Both the position numbers and the translations under genes were made by a program. This document shows positions 1 through 8,017 of a DNA stretch of 14,455 nt, in pieces. This stretch comes from Candidatus Aminicenantota bacterium. GTDB lineage: Bacteria > Acidobacteriota > Aminicenantia > Aminicenantales > Aminicenantaceae. The stretch is from assembly GCA_030633795.1 (NCBI GenBank), contig DAOWCB010000008.1, forward strand, positions 1 through 14,455, written 5' to 3'. Each line of letters opens with the position of its first letter. Position 1 is the stretch's first letter. The notes under the pieces are model-generated. The model saw only the letters and a program-made list of their open reading frames with translations. It searched no databases and was not told the origin of the DNA.

Positions 1-1378
1 ACAATCCCGGGATGTTGGATTTACATTCGGCGTTGATCTCGATGCCTCCATTCTGGTAATGGAGAGAAGGGAAGACCAACATGGGTTCTTCGGTGATATC
101 GATACCGTAGCGGATAAACTGCCTGAGCATAGCAGGAAATTGTTTATGGATATACCCTTCGCCTTGCAGCATCTCGATCAGCGGAGAGTCGAGCCAAACA
201 CCCACACGGCTGCTTGGAGTTTTGATTCCTTTCTTGTGTTCGATACATTCGCGGATAATGGCAGAACTTTCAACATCCCGAGGCTCCCTCGGGAAAACGA
301 ACAGTTCACCATCTATGTTGAGAGGCTGTCCTCCGGCTCCTCGGATCTTTTCGGTGATCAGGAAACCTGCGATCTGTTCGGGAAAAACGGAACCGGTCGG
401 GTGATACTGAACAGAATCCATATACAAAAGTTTTGCGCCTGCCCGATAGGCCATGATCAGGCCATCGCCTGTAGCGCCGTAGTGGTTGGTTGTATCGAAT
501 CCTCGGATGTGCAAGCGCCCGTATCCCCCTGTGGCGATAATGGTTGCTTTGGCCTTAACGGTGAAGTATTCTTCAGTCTCGAGATTGTACAGGACTCCAC
601 CCGCACATTGACCTTTGGAATCCAGAATGAGTTCGACTATCGGCATGAACTCGAGAACCGTGATTTCATCCGGATGGTTTCTCACTTCGTCCATCAGCGT
701 TCTCAATATGATGGCACCTGTGTAGTCACGGCAAGAAACCATTCTCTTTCTGGATGTTCCGCCACCGTGTAAAACTTGCATAGAGCCATCCTCATTTTTG
801 TCCCAAACAACTCCCAGGTCCTCCAGCCATTTTACAACATCAGGGCCATCTTCTGTTAGAGCTCGCACGAGTTCTGGTTTGTTATCGAAGTGTCCTCCTC
901 CCATAGCATCCAGGTAGTGGCGTGTCGGTGAATCCTGAGGAGTAAGAGCCGCTTGCATTCCTCCCTGAGACATCATGGAATTGGCGTCTCCCAAACGCAG
1001 CTTGGTCGAAATAATGGATTTAGCTCCCTTTTGGGCAGCAATGAGCGCAGCCGCTGTTCCAGCTCCACCTCCGCCTATGATCAAAATATCTGTTTCATAA
1101 TCGGGAGACGAGAGGTCGAAGAATTCGGGTTTAATCCTGGAGTGGGCCTCTAACATATCCGCGATTTCTGTCGTGATCGATTCTCCCTTATTCGGGCCTA
1201 ACCTGATTTTTTTTCTAGACTCGGGTTTATAATCCGGATGAAACTTGGATAAAACATCTTCCCTTTCCTCGGCACTCATCGGAGGAAAAACAGGCTTGCC
1301 TGATTTGGCGAGTTCAAATCTTTTATTCCGGGACTGAGTGACTTTTTCGAGTGATGGTCTCATATATTCTGGATACAT
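1..1378 (-). CDS. Fumarate reductase/succinate dehydrogenase-like flavoprotein, C-terminus cut by window edge
   Basis: Translating the minus strand from the ATG at 1378 gives 459 residues open to the window edge, so the C-terminus is missing. The start has a good GAGGAG ribosome site 6 nt upstream and lies 20 nt after the frdB-like gene. Seen: a FAD Rossmann motif GGGGAG at residues 102-107, QYHPTG at 324-329, TEKIRGAGG at 342-350, PRD at 366-368 and HYQNGGI at 440-446. These match the FrdA/SdhA family, whose catalytic His and Arg residues sit in the HPTG, RGEGG and HYxxGG motifs; all three are present, but the Glu of RGEGG is Ala here. The His that carries covalent FAD in membrane-bound FrdA/SdhA (in SHTVAAQGG) aligns with Asn133 (DANSMMSQGG), so the FAD is probably not covalently bound. 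About 95 residues precede the Rossmann fold, far more than in ordinary FrdA. The probable role is fumarate reduction in the cytoplasm; a different enoate substrate cannot be excluded. Confidence 0.85.
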   Translation of the reverse strand, partial: MYPEYMRPSLEKVTQSRNKRFELAKSGKPVFPPMSAEEREDVLSKFHPDYKPESRKKIRLGPNKGESITTEIADMLEAHSRIKPEFFDLSSPDYETDILIIGGGGAGTAAALIAAQKGAKSIISTKLRLGDANSMMSQGGMQAALTPQDSPTRHYLDAMGGGHFDNKPELVRALTEDGPDVVKWLEDLGVVWDKNEDGSMQVLHGGGTSRKRMVSCRDYTGAIILRTLMDEVRNHPDEITVLEFMPIVELILDSKGQCAGGVLYNLETEEYFTVKAKATIIATGGYGRLHIRGFDTTNHYGATGDGLIMAYRAGAKLLYMDSVQYHPTGSVFPEQIAGFLITEKIRGAGGQPLNIDGELFVFPREPRDVESSAIIRECIEHKKGIKTPSSRVGVWLDSPLIEMLQGEGYIHKQFPAMLRQFIRYGIDITEEPMLVFPSLHYQNGGIEINAECKSNIPGL

Positions 1379-1398
1379 CGGATACTCCTCATAAAATT

Positions 1399-2142
1399 TT
1401 AGGATTCAAGGTCTCTCTCGTAATATATCTTTTTGAGTTTATCTTTTTTCATGGACATCATTTCTTTGTATTCTTTATCGAATTTTTTGGCTTTGACTTG
1501 TTTTAGCCTCTTTTTCAATTCTGGACTTTTTTTGGAAAGATATTTTCCGTACAGTCTCTTGGCAAGAAGACTGACATTGTACTGGACGATTTCGGCAGGA
1601 CACCTTATGGCGCACAATCCACAGCATATACAATCGAAAGAAAGGTCCATAACCTGTTCGATATCTCCACGTTTAGCCGCTTGGATGTAGTCCATGACCT
1701 CCAGGTCTTGAGGGCAGGCCTTTGTGCAGGTGTTGCACGCCACACACCGGAAGACTTCCGGGTAGAGTTTCTGTATGGTGGCCACATTTGGCTCCAGCTT
1801 GCCGAGATCATATATGGCTTTTTGTCCTGGGATGACCGGGAGTTGGGTCAACCACATTCCATCCTCCACGAGTGTTGTGCAGGCCAATCCCGGGTAGATT
1901 TTATAATCTCCTGGAAGGCGGTAAACCGTGGCACAAGCCCCGCAGAATCCTTCGCGGCAACCCGCTCCTCGTTTTATCAGATAACCGGCATATTCGATGG
2001 CACCCATGATGGTTGCGTCAGCAGGAACGTTATGAGCCTTGCCCATGATGAAGATGGTGAACATCTTCTCCTCGGGTTTTGCTTTAACCTTGGGTTTTGG
2101 TTGTTTTTTTGGCGTCTTTTTTACTGCTTTCTTTGTTGCCAT
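1399..2142 (-). CDS. Fumarate reductase/TfrB-like iron-sulfur subunit
   Basis: A 247-residue protein with an N-terminal [2Fe-2S] ferredoxin fold (Cys62, 67, 70 and 88, in CREGFCGAC) followed by two classical CxxCxxCxxxCP motifs (133/136/139/143 and 171/174/177/181). In respiratory FrdB/SdhB one of the later clusters is [3Fe-4S]; here both motifs look like full [4Fe-4S] sites. The protein starts with a Lys/Pro-rich tail of about 26 residues and ends with a Lys-rich helix-like segment from about 195 to 240. It would carry electrons to the flavoprotein encoded 20 nt downstream. Methanogen TfrB carries an additional C-terminal CCG (HdrB-like) domain; this protein stops before it, and a separate hdrB lies earlier in the operon. 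AAGGAG lies about 9 nt before the ATG, and the gene follows flxA by 15 nt. No membrane-anchor gene is visible. The family is clear; the exact partner is inferred. Confidence 0.85.
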   Translation of the reverse strand: MATKKAVKKTPKKQPKPKVKAKPEEKMFTIFIMGKAHNVPADATIMGAIEYAGYLIKRGAGCREGFCGACATVYRLPGDYKIYPGLACTTLVEDGMWLTQLPVIPGQKAIYDLGKLEPNVATIQKLYPEVFRCVACNTCTKACPQDLEVMDYIQAAKRGDIEQVMDLSFDCICCGLCAIRCPAEIVQYNVSLLAKRLYGKYLSKKSPELKKRLKQVKAKKFDKEYKEMMSMKKDKLKKIYYERDLES

Positions 2143-2157
2143 TCGGAAATCTCCTTT

Positions 2158-2982
2158 TTAATATTCTTGGGGCAAATTTTTAAGCTCGGCCCAGGAATAG
2201 ACAGGACCATCTTTGCATACGTAGTGCATGCCGATGTTGCATCTGCCGCACTTTCCGATTCCGCATTTCATTTTGTTTTCGACGGTAGTGTAAATCTGCT
2301 CATCCTTGAATCCGAGAGCTTGGAGGTTTTGTATCACAAATTTGATCATAATGGGTGGGCCACATGTGATGGTTATAGAATTCTTGGGTGAGGGCTTTTT
2401 ATCCAATATATTCAGAGGCACAAATCCCACATACTCTTTCCAATCCGGTTCTTCCACATCTATCGAAAGATGGACGGTCATCTTGTTTTTCAATTCCTCA
2501 AGTTCCTGTTTGAAAACCACATCTTTGGAAGTCCTGGCTCCGTAGAACAAGGAGAGGTTTCCAAAATCTTGTTTTTTTCCTAAAGCGGTGTTAAGGACCG
2601 ACCAGAGAGGCGCAAGTCCGATTCCTCCACCTATGAAAATCAAGTTTTTCCCTTTCCATTTATCGATCGGAAAACTGTTTCCGTATGGACCTCTGATCCC
2701 GATGATATCTCCCACCTGTGTTTCGTGGAGGGCCGAGGTTACCCGTCCCATCTTCAGGATGCTGAACTGCAAGTAATCCTTTTCGAGAGGGGAGGAGGAA
2801 ATGGAAATCATCGCTTCCCCTTTTCCGAATACAGACAGCATCGCGCATTGACCACTCCGGTGAGAAAAACCGTTATCTTCCAGGAATTGCGTCCGGAAAG
2901 TTTTGATAGCTCGGGCTCCGCTGACCTCTTCCTTGATTTCGATGATTTTGGCAAGTTTAGGAATATACGTATTATGGTCCAT
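2158..2982 (-). CDS. flxA: FlxA-like FAD/NAD(P)H-binding oxidoreductase subunit
   Basis: A 274-residue ferredoxin-NADP reductase-type protein. Seen: a FAD-binding segment around SISSSP (60-65), the nucleotide-binding glycine motif GGGIGLAPL (118-126), CGPP (207-210) near the C-terminal end of the NAD(P) domain, and a [2Fe-2S] motif CGIGKCGRC with a further Cys (240, 245, 248, 256), as in PyrK, AsrB and the HydG/FlxA group. In the FlxABCD-HdrABC systems of sulfate reducers and fermenters this subunit is the NAD(P)H entry site, so here it probably exchanges a hydride with NAD(H) or NADP(H) and passes electrons to FlxB/FlxC. The ATG overlaps the end of flxB by 11 bp and has AAGGTGAG upstream. 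Whether NADH or NADPH is used cannot be read from the sequence. An AsrB of a sulfite reductase is the main alternative, but there is no asrC. Confidence 0.87.
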   Translation of the reverse strand: MDHNTYIPKLAKIIEIKEEVSGARAIKTFRTQFLEDNGFSHRSGQCAMLSVFGKGEAMISISSSPLEKDYLQFSILKMGRVTSALHETQVGDIIGIRGPYGNSFPIDKWKGKNLIFIGGGIGLAPLWSVLNTALGKKQDFGNLSLFYGARTSKDVVFKQELEELKNKMTVHLSIDVEEPDWKEYVGFVPLNILDKKPSPKNSITITCGPPIMIKFVIQNLQALGFKDEQIYTTVENKMKCGIGKCGRCNIGMHYVCKDGPVYSWAELKNLPQEY

Positions 2983-4012
2983 AATCTCTCACCTTATCCA
3001 GAACTTCGATGATATCGATTCCTACCGGACAATTTGTGATGCATCTGCCGCATCCCGTGCATTGGTAGTTCTGGTAACGTTCGACAAAATATTGAAACTT
3101 ATGCATGATGCGTTGTCGCAGTCTTGAAGCCTTGTCTGGTCTTGGGTTGTGCCCAGAGGAATGCATGGTAAAATCAGGGAATTGACATGTATCCCAGGTG
3201 CGGATCCTTTTTCCTGTTAATGGAGTATGGGAGTGGACTTCATCATTGATATCAAAGCAATGACATGTCGGGCACATGTAGGTGCAAATCCCGCAACGGA
3301 GACAGCTCATGGCTTCCTCATCCCAGAAAGAGGAATCCCACATCCCTTTCAGCTTAGGGGGGACTTTTTTAAGGTTTTTAATCTGCTTTTTTATCTTTTT
3401 TTCGGACTCCGCGTGAATTTTTTGAAGGTCTTTTTTGTCTCCAGCTTTTGGCGGAGTGAAAAGGTTTTTGGCAAGATTCAGAAGTTTGACCCCGTTTTTT
3501 GTTAACGATTCGACGTAATATTTATCTCCTAAGTCTGTGAGAAGAATATCCAACCCTTCCTTTGAGTGAGGAGATCCCTCCACCGATAGGCAAAAGCAGT
3601 TGGTGCTAGGGGGAGTATTGCATGCCAATCCCACGAGGATCGTTTGATTTCTGCGTTTCCAGTAATAGACATCCTCGAAATCTCCACCGAACACCAAATC
3701 CGTTAAGGTTAGAGCTTTGGCATCGCACGGCCTCACGCCAAACACGATCGTGGGTTCATCTTCCGGGATTGTTTCTTTAATATCGGGATTGTCGTTGTCA
3801 TCCTTATTAAACTCGAAGTAGACTTCTCTCTGGGGGAAGATGATTTTTTTGGGAGAAAGGGCCGTTATCAGGAATTCCAGGTCGATATCCTCCGGGGTGT
3901 TCACGGCTTCGTAGGTCCAGATATCTTCGTCCTTAGCAGGCGCGTATATCCTGTAGGTTTGCAGCTTTTTCACCCATTGGGGTAAAGCCTTTTTCAAGAG
4001 TATCTTGTCCAT
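2972..4012 (-). CDS. flxB: FlxB-like 4Fe-4S dicluster protein (AsrA/HydB type)
   Basis: I start this gene at the ATG at 4012 (346 residues), 4 nt after the flxC stop and with AGGTGA spaced for initiation. A longer reading from 4096 would overlap flxC by 80 bp and adds unconvincing residues. The N-terminal two thirds resemble the AsrA / hydrogenase-beta family (GVRPCDAKAL at 92-101). The C-terminal part holds two [4Fe-4S] motifs: C237/C240/C243/C247, directly followed by further cysteines (PTCHCFD), and C318/C321/C324/C328. A Lys-rich segment lies at about 190-222. In Flx-type complexes this protein relays electrons between the FAD/NAD subunit and the other iron-sulfur proteins. It overlaps flxA by 11 bp, consistent with translational coupling and fixed stoichiometry. 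Sulfite reductase subunit A is an alternative name for the fold, but the hdrA/mvhD-type neighbours favour FlxB. Confidence 0.85.
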   Translation of the reverse strand: MDKILLKKALPQWVKKLQTYRIYAPAKDEDIWTYEAVNTPEDIDLEFLITALSPKKIIFPQREVYFEFNKDDNDNPDIKETIPEDEPTIVFGVRPCDAKALTLTDLVFGGDFEDVYYWKRRNQTILVGLACNTPPSTNCFCLSVEGSPHSKEGLDILLTDLGDKYYVESLTKNGVKLLNLAKNLFTPPKAGDKKDLQKIHAESEKKIKKQIKNLKKVPPKLKGMWDSSFWDEEAMSCLRCGICTYMCPTCHCFDINDEVHSHTPLTGKRIRTWDTCQFPDFTMHSSGHNPRPDKASRLRQRIMHKFQYFVERYQNYQCTGCGRCITNCPVGIDIIEVLDKVRDYGP

Positions 4013-4016
4013 TGTC

Positions 4017-5048
4017 TCACCTGATAAAATCTTCTGGGTCTTCATCTTTAAAACTGGAAACAAGCGATGGCTCGTCTGGATCGAATCCAGCATCATACCC
4101 GAATAGCTCCTTGGCTTCTTTTTCCAATTTTTTATTCAAAAAGCGGAGAGGGATATCCAATGGGCAAACTCTCTCACACTCTCCGCAATCGATGCAACGT
4201 CCGGCCAGGTGCATAGCTCTGACCATATGATAAACGAAGTTTTCTGAAGGGACCGGTGATTTCTCCACCCATTTTATCTTTCCTGCCTTTTCAGAGGCCG
4301 TCGTATCAGCAGTTACGGCAAAGTTGATGGTGTCTACGACACATTCATCGCAGTAACACATGGGACATACAGAACGGCAGGCATAGCACCGGATGCATTT
4401 GGCAAGCTGCTCGGTCCAGAATGCCCATCGTTCTTTTTCTGAGAGAGATTCCATTTTTTCCAAGGATTTGAACGGTTCTTCGACCTTTTTTTTCGTTTTG
4501 TCGCCAAGAAGAAGATCATAAACGACAGGGTAATTCGCGCGACATTCGAGGCATCTCTCTGCAAGAAGCTCTTCGGCCGGGACTTTGATGGTTCCACCCT
4601 GGACAGAAATAACGAAATTTCCCTTCTCGTCAAGTTCGATGTTTTCAGCCTTTTTGCCTTTAAGCTTGTTTGCAAGTTTTTTTTCGTCTATTACTCCAGT
4701 CTGTTCGCAAGAAATCCCGAGGATGTGAACATCTTCACGATTGATGTATTTTTCTTGGAGAAGCACAATAATGGCCCGGCTGTCGCAACCTTTGACTACT
4801 ATTCCAACAGGCCGTTCATCCGGTTTTTTCTCACCTGCTTTTCTTTTTTTCTCGTCTACCAAGAATTTGGTTAGGTTGTGGACACATGTCGGGTTCCAGA
4901 TCAGTCTGTCGACATCTTCGGGATCTTTTATGAAGGCGGGTTTGGGCATCAATCCGTTTTGTCCCCTCTCATAACCGATCACATATTTAACCTTTCCCTC
5001 TTTCAGAATCCGTTTGGCTTCTTTGCGGAGATCTTCGACATTTACCAT
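4017..5048 (-). CDS. flxC: FlxC-like 4Fe-4S electron-transfer protein
   Basis: A 343-residue iron-sulfur protein. Its N-terminal region (KGCDSRAI at 86-93, GISCEQTG at 111-118) resembles the FrhB/CoxF-type domain seen in FlxC and related Hdr-associated proteins. It carries CLEC (166-169) and then two CxxCxxCxxxCP motifs: C218/C221/C224/C228, followed by CYCDEC (231-236), and C285/C288/C291/C295. The extra cysteines suggest more than two clusters or a non-cubane site. Its ATG overlaps the flxD stop in a TAATG arrangement, so the two genes are tightly coupled. In FlxABCD-HdrABC sets this subunit sits between the NAD(P)H-dependent part and the MvhD-like subunit that docks on HdrA. No separate flavin motif is obvious. 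Family assignment is fairly secure; the symbol rests on gene order flxD-flxC-flxB-flxA as well as on sequence. Confidence 0.82.
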   Translation of the reverse strand: MVNVEDLRKEAKRILKEGKVKYVIGYERGQNGLMPKPAFIKDPEDVDRLIWNPTCVHNLTKFLVDEKKRKAGEKKPDERPVGIVVKGCDSRAIIVLLQEKYINREDVHILGISCEQTGVIDEKKLANKLKGKKAENIELDEKGNFVISVQGGTIKVPAEELLAERCLECRANYPVVYDLLLGDKTKKKVEEPFKSLEKMESLSEKERWAFWTEQLAKCIRCYACRSVCPMCYCDECVVDTINFAVTADTTASEKAGKIKWVEKSPVPSENFVYHMVRAMHLAGRCIDCGECERVCPLDIPLRFLNKKLEKEAKELFGYDAGFDPDEPSLVSSFKDEDPEDFIR

Positions 5049-5470
5049 TATATATTTCTCCTGAGCTTGGTTTGGGGGCCCAGAGGTTTGAGTTCTTCGA
5101 CAAAGTCACTGATGATCTGGGTGTATTTTTTTCCCTCGGCGGCAGAGACCCATGACATCTGGAAGCGTTCGGGCTCAAGCCCGATAAAATCCAAGAGTTT
5201 TTTAACAATGGCAATCCTCCGCCTGGCGTAATAATTGCCTTTGATGTAATGACAGTCTCCTGGGTGACAACCGGAAACGAGGACACCGTCTGCCCCTTTG
5301 TTGAATGCATCAAATATGTAGAGCGGAGAAACACTGCCTGAACACATAACCGTGATGGGGATGACATTGGGCGGATACTGCATTCGGGATACTCCGGCTA
5401 GATCGCTTCCTGCCGATGAGCACCATTTGCATAAAAAAGCTACGATTCTTGGTTCGAATTGTTCTGCCAT
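5048..5470 (-). CDS. flxD: MvhD/FlxD-like [2Fe-2S] subunit linking Flx to HdrA
   Basis: A 140-residue protein with all the hallmarks of the MvhD/FlpD family: FLCKWCSSAGSDLAG near the N-terminus (Cys14, Cys17), VMCSGSV (Cys43), and GCHPGDCHYIKGN (Cys68, Cys73). In the methanogen MvhAGD-HdrABC complex this small [2Fe-2S] protein is the only bridge between the electron-donating enzyme and HdrA; the same role is expected here between FlxABC and HdrA. The length is normal for the family. The gene begins 2 nt after hdrA and shares one base with flxC (TAATG). Its GGAGGC ribosome site lies within a small inverted repeat (AGCCT-CGG-AGGCT) at the end of hdrA, which suggests that translation of hdrA opens the site. 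No hydrogenase genes are seen beside it, which argues for Flx-type rather than Mvh-type coupling. Confidence 0.93.
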   Translation of the reverse strand: MAEQFEPRIVAFLCKWCSSAGSDLAGVSRMQYPPNVIPITVMCSGSVSPLYIFDAFNKGADGVLVSGCHPGDCHYIKGNYYARRRIAIVKKLLDFIGLEPERFQMSWVSAAEGKKYTQIISDFVEELKPLGPQTKLRRNI

Positions 5471-5472
5471 TA

Positions 5473-7422
5473 TCAGCCTCCGAGGCTTGCCCTGATCATT
5501 TCATGAACCTGGGAAGGAGTGGTATTTTTCACGTTGATGGCGGCTCTTAGACATGTCGCTTGACATGTCCCGCACCCTTCGCACAAAACTTCGTTTACCT
5601 CGACTTTACCGTCCTTCAAGGACAGAGCATCGTAAGGACACACTTCCACACACATGCCGCATCCTGTGCAGAGGTTGAGGCTGACTTTTGCCACCATCGG
5701 AGAATGGAAAAGCCTTTCTTGTGAAAGAATGGAGATCGCTTTCGCTGCGGCTCCGCTTGCTTGGGCTACAGCTTCAGGGATATCCTTGGGCGCTTGGGCT
5801 GCTCCTGCCAGAAACATTCCCGATGTTACGCTTTCCACAGGTCTGAGTTTGGGATGAGCTTCTGCAAGAAATCCATCCTTGTCCATAGCAATCTTTAGTT
5901 TTTTAACGAGCTCCGAAGCTCCTTCGGAAGGGCGCATGGCCGTAGCCAAAACGACCATGTCCGCATCTATTTCGATATCTTTACCCGCAAGGGTATCGAC
6001 ACCCCAGACTTTTATTTTGCCTTTATCTTCGAATACTTTTGCGACTTTTCCCCTCAGATAAACCACACCGTCCTCTTCTACAGCCCTTTGCACGAATTCT
6101 TCGTAGCCTTTTCCACCCGATCGGATATCGATGTAGAAGATATAAGCTTGACCGTCAGGCACATGATGTTTGTAAAGCATGGCATGTTTAGCCGTGTACA
6201 TGCAGCATATTTTCGAGCAGTAGGCGCAGTGAAGTTCGGGATCTCGAGAACCTGCGCACTGGATGAAGACCACTTCTTTGGGCTCTTTGTGATCGGAAGG
6301 TCTCAAAACTTTTCCTTGAGTTGGGCCAGATGCAGAACACAGCCTTTCGAACTGAAGGCCGTCGAGGACGTCCGTGTATTTCCCGTATCCGTACTCGGAC
6401 AAATTTTCTTTCTCGTACAGGTCATAACCTGTCGCAACGATGATGGAGCCGACTTCTTCTTCGATGATCTCTGCTTTCATGTCATAGTCGATAGCTTCTG
6501 GTTCACAGACATCGGCACATTTGCCGCATGCGATCGGAACTAGACCGGGGCAGCCCCTAATATCGAGCGCGTAGGTGGCTGGAATCGCCTGAGGGAAGGG
6601 GATATAAATAGCTTTGCGTCCCGTTAAACCCATATCAAACTCGTTAGTCATAACAACCGGACAGACCTTTGTGCATTCGTCACACAGAGTGCATTTATCC
6701 GGATCGACATAGGTGGGTTTTTGCAGGATTTTAACATTGAAATTTCCTACATACCCTGATATTTCTTGAACTTCGCTGTAGGTCATCAGCTTTATTTTGG
6801 GATGCTTGGACACTTCCACCATTTTGGGACTCAGGATGCACTGGGAGCAGTCGAGAGTAGGGAAGGTTTCCGAGAGTTGAATCATGTGCCCACCGATGGA
6901 TGGATTCCTTTCCACGAGAATGACTTCGTATCCCGTGTTGGCTATGTCCAAAGCGGCTTGAATTCCGGCGATCCCACCGCCGATGACAAGAGCTCTTCTT
7001 GTAACAGGGATGCTTATCGGTTCTAAAGCTTCGTTTTGGCGGACCTTTTCCACAGCGCTTTTCGTGATTTTTGTCGCTTTTGCGGTCCCCTTATCCATGT
7101 CCTTGTGGACCCAGCTGCATTGTTCGCGGATATTGGCGATTTCGCACTGGAAGTCGTTGATACCGGCTGCCTTGGCGGCATTCCGAAATGTTGTTTCGTG
7201 CAGGGTAGGAGAGCAGCATGCCACAACCACATTGTCCAATTTATTTTCCTTGATGGACTCGATGATCATGTTTTGGCCAGGATCCGAGCACATGTAAACA
7301 TAATCCTCCGAAACATCCACCCCATCGTGTTTGGCCAGATCTCCCGCAACTTTTTTGACATCCACTGTTCCTGCGATATTTATACCGCAATGGCAAACAA
7401 AGACTCCTGTCTTTTTTTTCAT
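5473..7422 (-). CDS. hdrA: HdrA, flavin-dependent electron-bifurcating subunit
   Basis: I choose the ATG at 7422 (649 residues), which has TGAGGAA a few bases upstream; a TTG at 7434 is possible but lacks a well-spaced ribosome site. Seen: an N-terminal VCHCG motif (Cys10, Cys12), the FAD-binding GGGIAG (148-153), the HdrA-specific stretch with FPTLDCSQCILSPKM (187-201), cluster motifs C244/C247/C250/C254, C291/C299/C302/C306, the CSKICC region (402-407), and two C-terminal [4Fe-4S] motifs (585/588/591/595 and 614/617/620/624). This matches bacterial and methanogen HdrA in length and architecture. HdrA carries the FAD that splits electron pairs between ferredoxin and a higher-potential acceptor. 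It follows korC by about 16 nt and precedes flxD by 2 nt, so in this operon the bifurcating core lies between the 2-oxoacid oxidoreductase and the NAD(P)H module. hdrB and hdrC are not adjacent but are at the operon's front. Confidence 0.94.
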   Translation of the reverse strand: MKKKTGVFVCHCGINIAGTVDVKKVAGDLAKHDGVDVSEDYVYMCSDPGQNMIIESIKENKLDNVVVACCSPTLHETTFRNAAKAAGINDFQCEIANIREQCSWVHKDMDKGTAKATKITKSAVEKVRQNEALEPISIPVTRRALVIGGGIAGIQAALDIANTGYEVILVERNPSIGGHMIQLSETFPTLDCSQCILSPKMVEVSKHPKIKLMTYSEVQEISGYVGNFNVKILQKPTYVDPDKCTLCDECTKVCPVVMTNEFDMGLTGRKAIYIPFPQAIPATYALDIRGCPGLVPIACGKCADVCEPEAIDYDMKAEIIEEEVGSIIVATGYDLYEKENLSEYGYGKYTDVLDGLQFERLCSASGPTQGKVLRPSDHKEPKEVVFIQCAGSRDPELHCAYCSKICCMYTAKHAMLYKHHVPDGQAYIFYIDIRSGGKGYEEFVQRAVEEDGVVYLRGKVAKVFEDKGKIKVWGVDTLAGKDIEIDADMVVLATAMRPSEGASELVKKLKIAMDKDGFLAEAHPKLRPVESVTSGMFLAGAAQAPKDIPEAVAQASGAAAKAISILSQERLFHSPMVAKVSLNLCTGCGMCVEVCPYDALSLKDGKVEVNEVLCEGCGTCQATCLRAAINVKNTTPSQVHEMIRASLGG

Positions 7423-7438
7423 TTTATTCCTCAAATCC

Positions 7439-8014
7439 TCACTTTTTGGATTTTGTGGTTTTTTTCTTAGTTGCTGTTTTTAAAACTTCCTCTCCATAAT
7501 CGTACCCATTATCAAATGCTTTGATGTTAAGATCGAGAAATCTTCCCGGAACCAATCCTGGAAGGGCTTTTTTCATGGCTTCAGGAGATGCGATTTTCGT
7601 GACAGCCGTGAAGAATCCTAGCATCACAAGGTTTGCGATGATGCGGTTTCCCAGCTGTTCTGCGAAGCGTGTGGAGGGAATGGCGTACATTTGGATTTTT
7701 CCCCGGATCGGTTTAGGTTTAACTAGGTCGGTATCAATAATCAGTATGCCCTTATCTCTCAGTTCAGGTTCATATTTGTCGTAGGCCTCCTGGGACATCG
7801 AGACAAGAATCTCCGGCGTAGTGATGTAGGGATAGAGCACCCTGTCAGCCGACACAACCACTTGGGAGCTGCAGGCGCTTCCTCGAGCTTCGGGCCCAAA
7901 ACTCTGGGTCATGGTTGCGTGCTTGTTATCATAAAGTGAGAGGGCTTTACCAGTAATAAGGCCACAGCGGATGATTCCTTGACCCCCGAATCCAGAAAAT
8001 CTTATTTCTGCCAT
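7439..8014 (-). CDS. korC: 2-oxoacid:ferredoxin oxidoreductase gamma subunit
   Basis: A 191-residue protein beginning with the family signature GFGGQG (8-13) and containing the SFGPEARG stretch typical of the gamma domain of 2-oxoacid:ferredoxin oxidoreductases. In the four-subunit enzymes the gamma subunit helps bind the CoA substrate and completes the catalytic heterotetramer with KorA and KorB. The C-terminus ends in a Lys/Thr-rich tail (TATKKKTTKSKK) that is not part of the catalytic fold. The start is 3 nt after korB, with GGAGAA upstream. Sequence alone does not separate 2-oxoglutarate from other 2-oxoacids; the kor name is favoured by the D-A-B-C gene order and by the fumarate reductase genes downstream, which suggests TCA-branch chemistry. 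Confidence 0.92.
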   Translation of the reverse strand: MAEIRFSGFGGQGIIRCGLITGKALSLYDNKHATMTQSFGPEARGSACSSQVVVSADRVLYPYITTPEILVSMSQEAYDKYEPELRDKGILIIDTDLVKPKPIRGKIQMYAIPSTRFAEQLGNRIIANLVMLGFFTAVTKIASPEAMKKALPGLVPGRFLDLNIKAFDNGYDYGEEVLKTATKKKTTKSKK

Positions 8015-8017
8015 CGT

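Noticed and set aside
59..772. A 237-codon plus-strand open frame
   Set aside because: It lies wholly antisense to the recognisable fumarate-reductase-like flavoprotein and has no ribosome site or family resemblance.
1681..2391. A 236-codon plus-strand open frame
   Set aside because: Antisense to the frdB-like gene and flxA, both of which show clear cysteine motifs; typical shadow frame.
2158..4012. Anaerobic sulfite reductase AsrAB
   Set aside because: The two proteins share folds with AsrA/AsrB, but no sulfite reductase catalytic subunit is present and the flxD-hdrA context fits Flx.
4012..4096. N-terminal extension of flxB upstream of the ATG at 4012
   Set aside because: It would overlap flxC by 80 bp, and the ATG at 4012 has a well-placed ribosome site and leads straight into the family-like sequence.
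7422..7434. TTG start for hdrA at 7434
   Set aside because: The ATG at 7422 has TGAGGAA at correct spacing; the TTG has its purine stretch too close.
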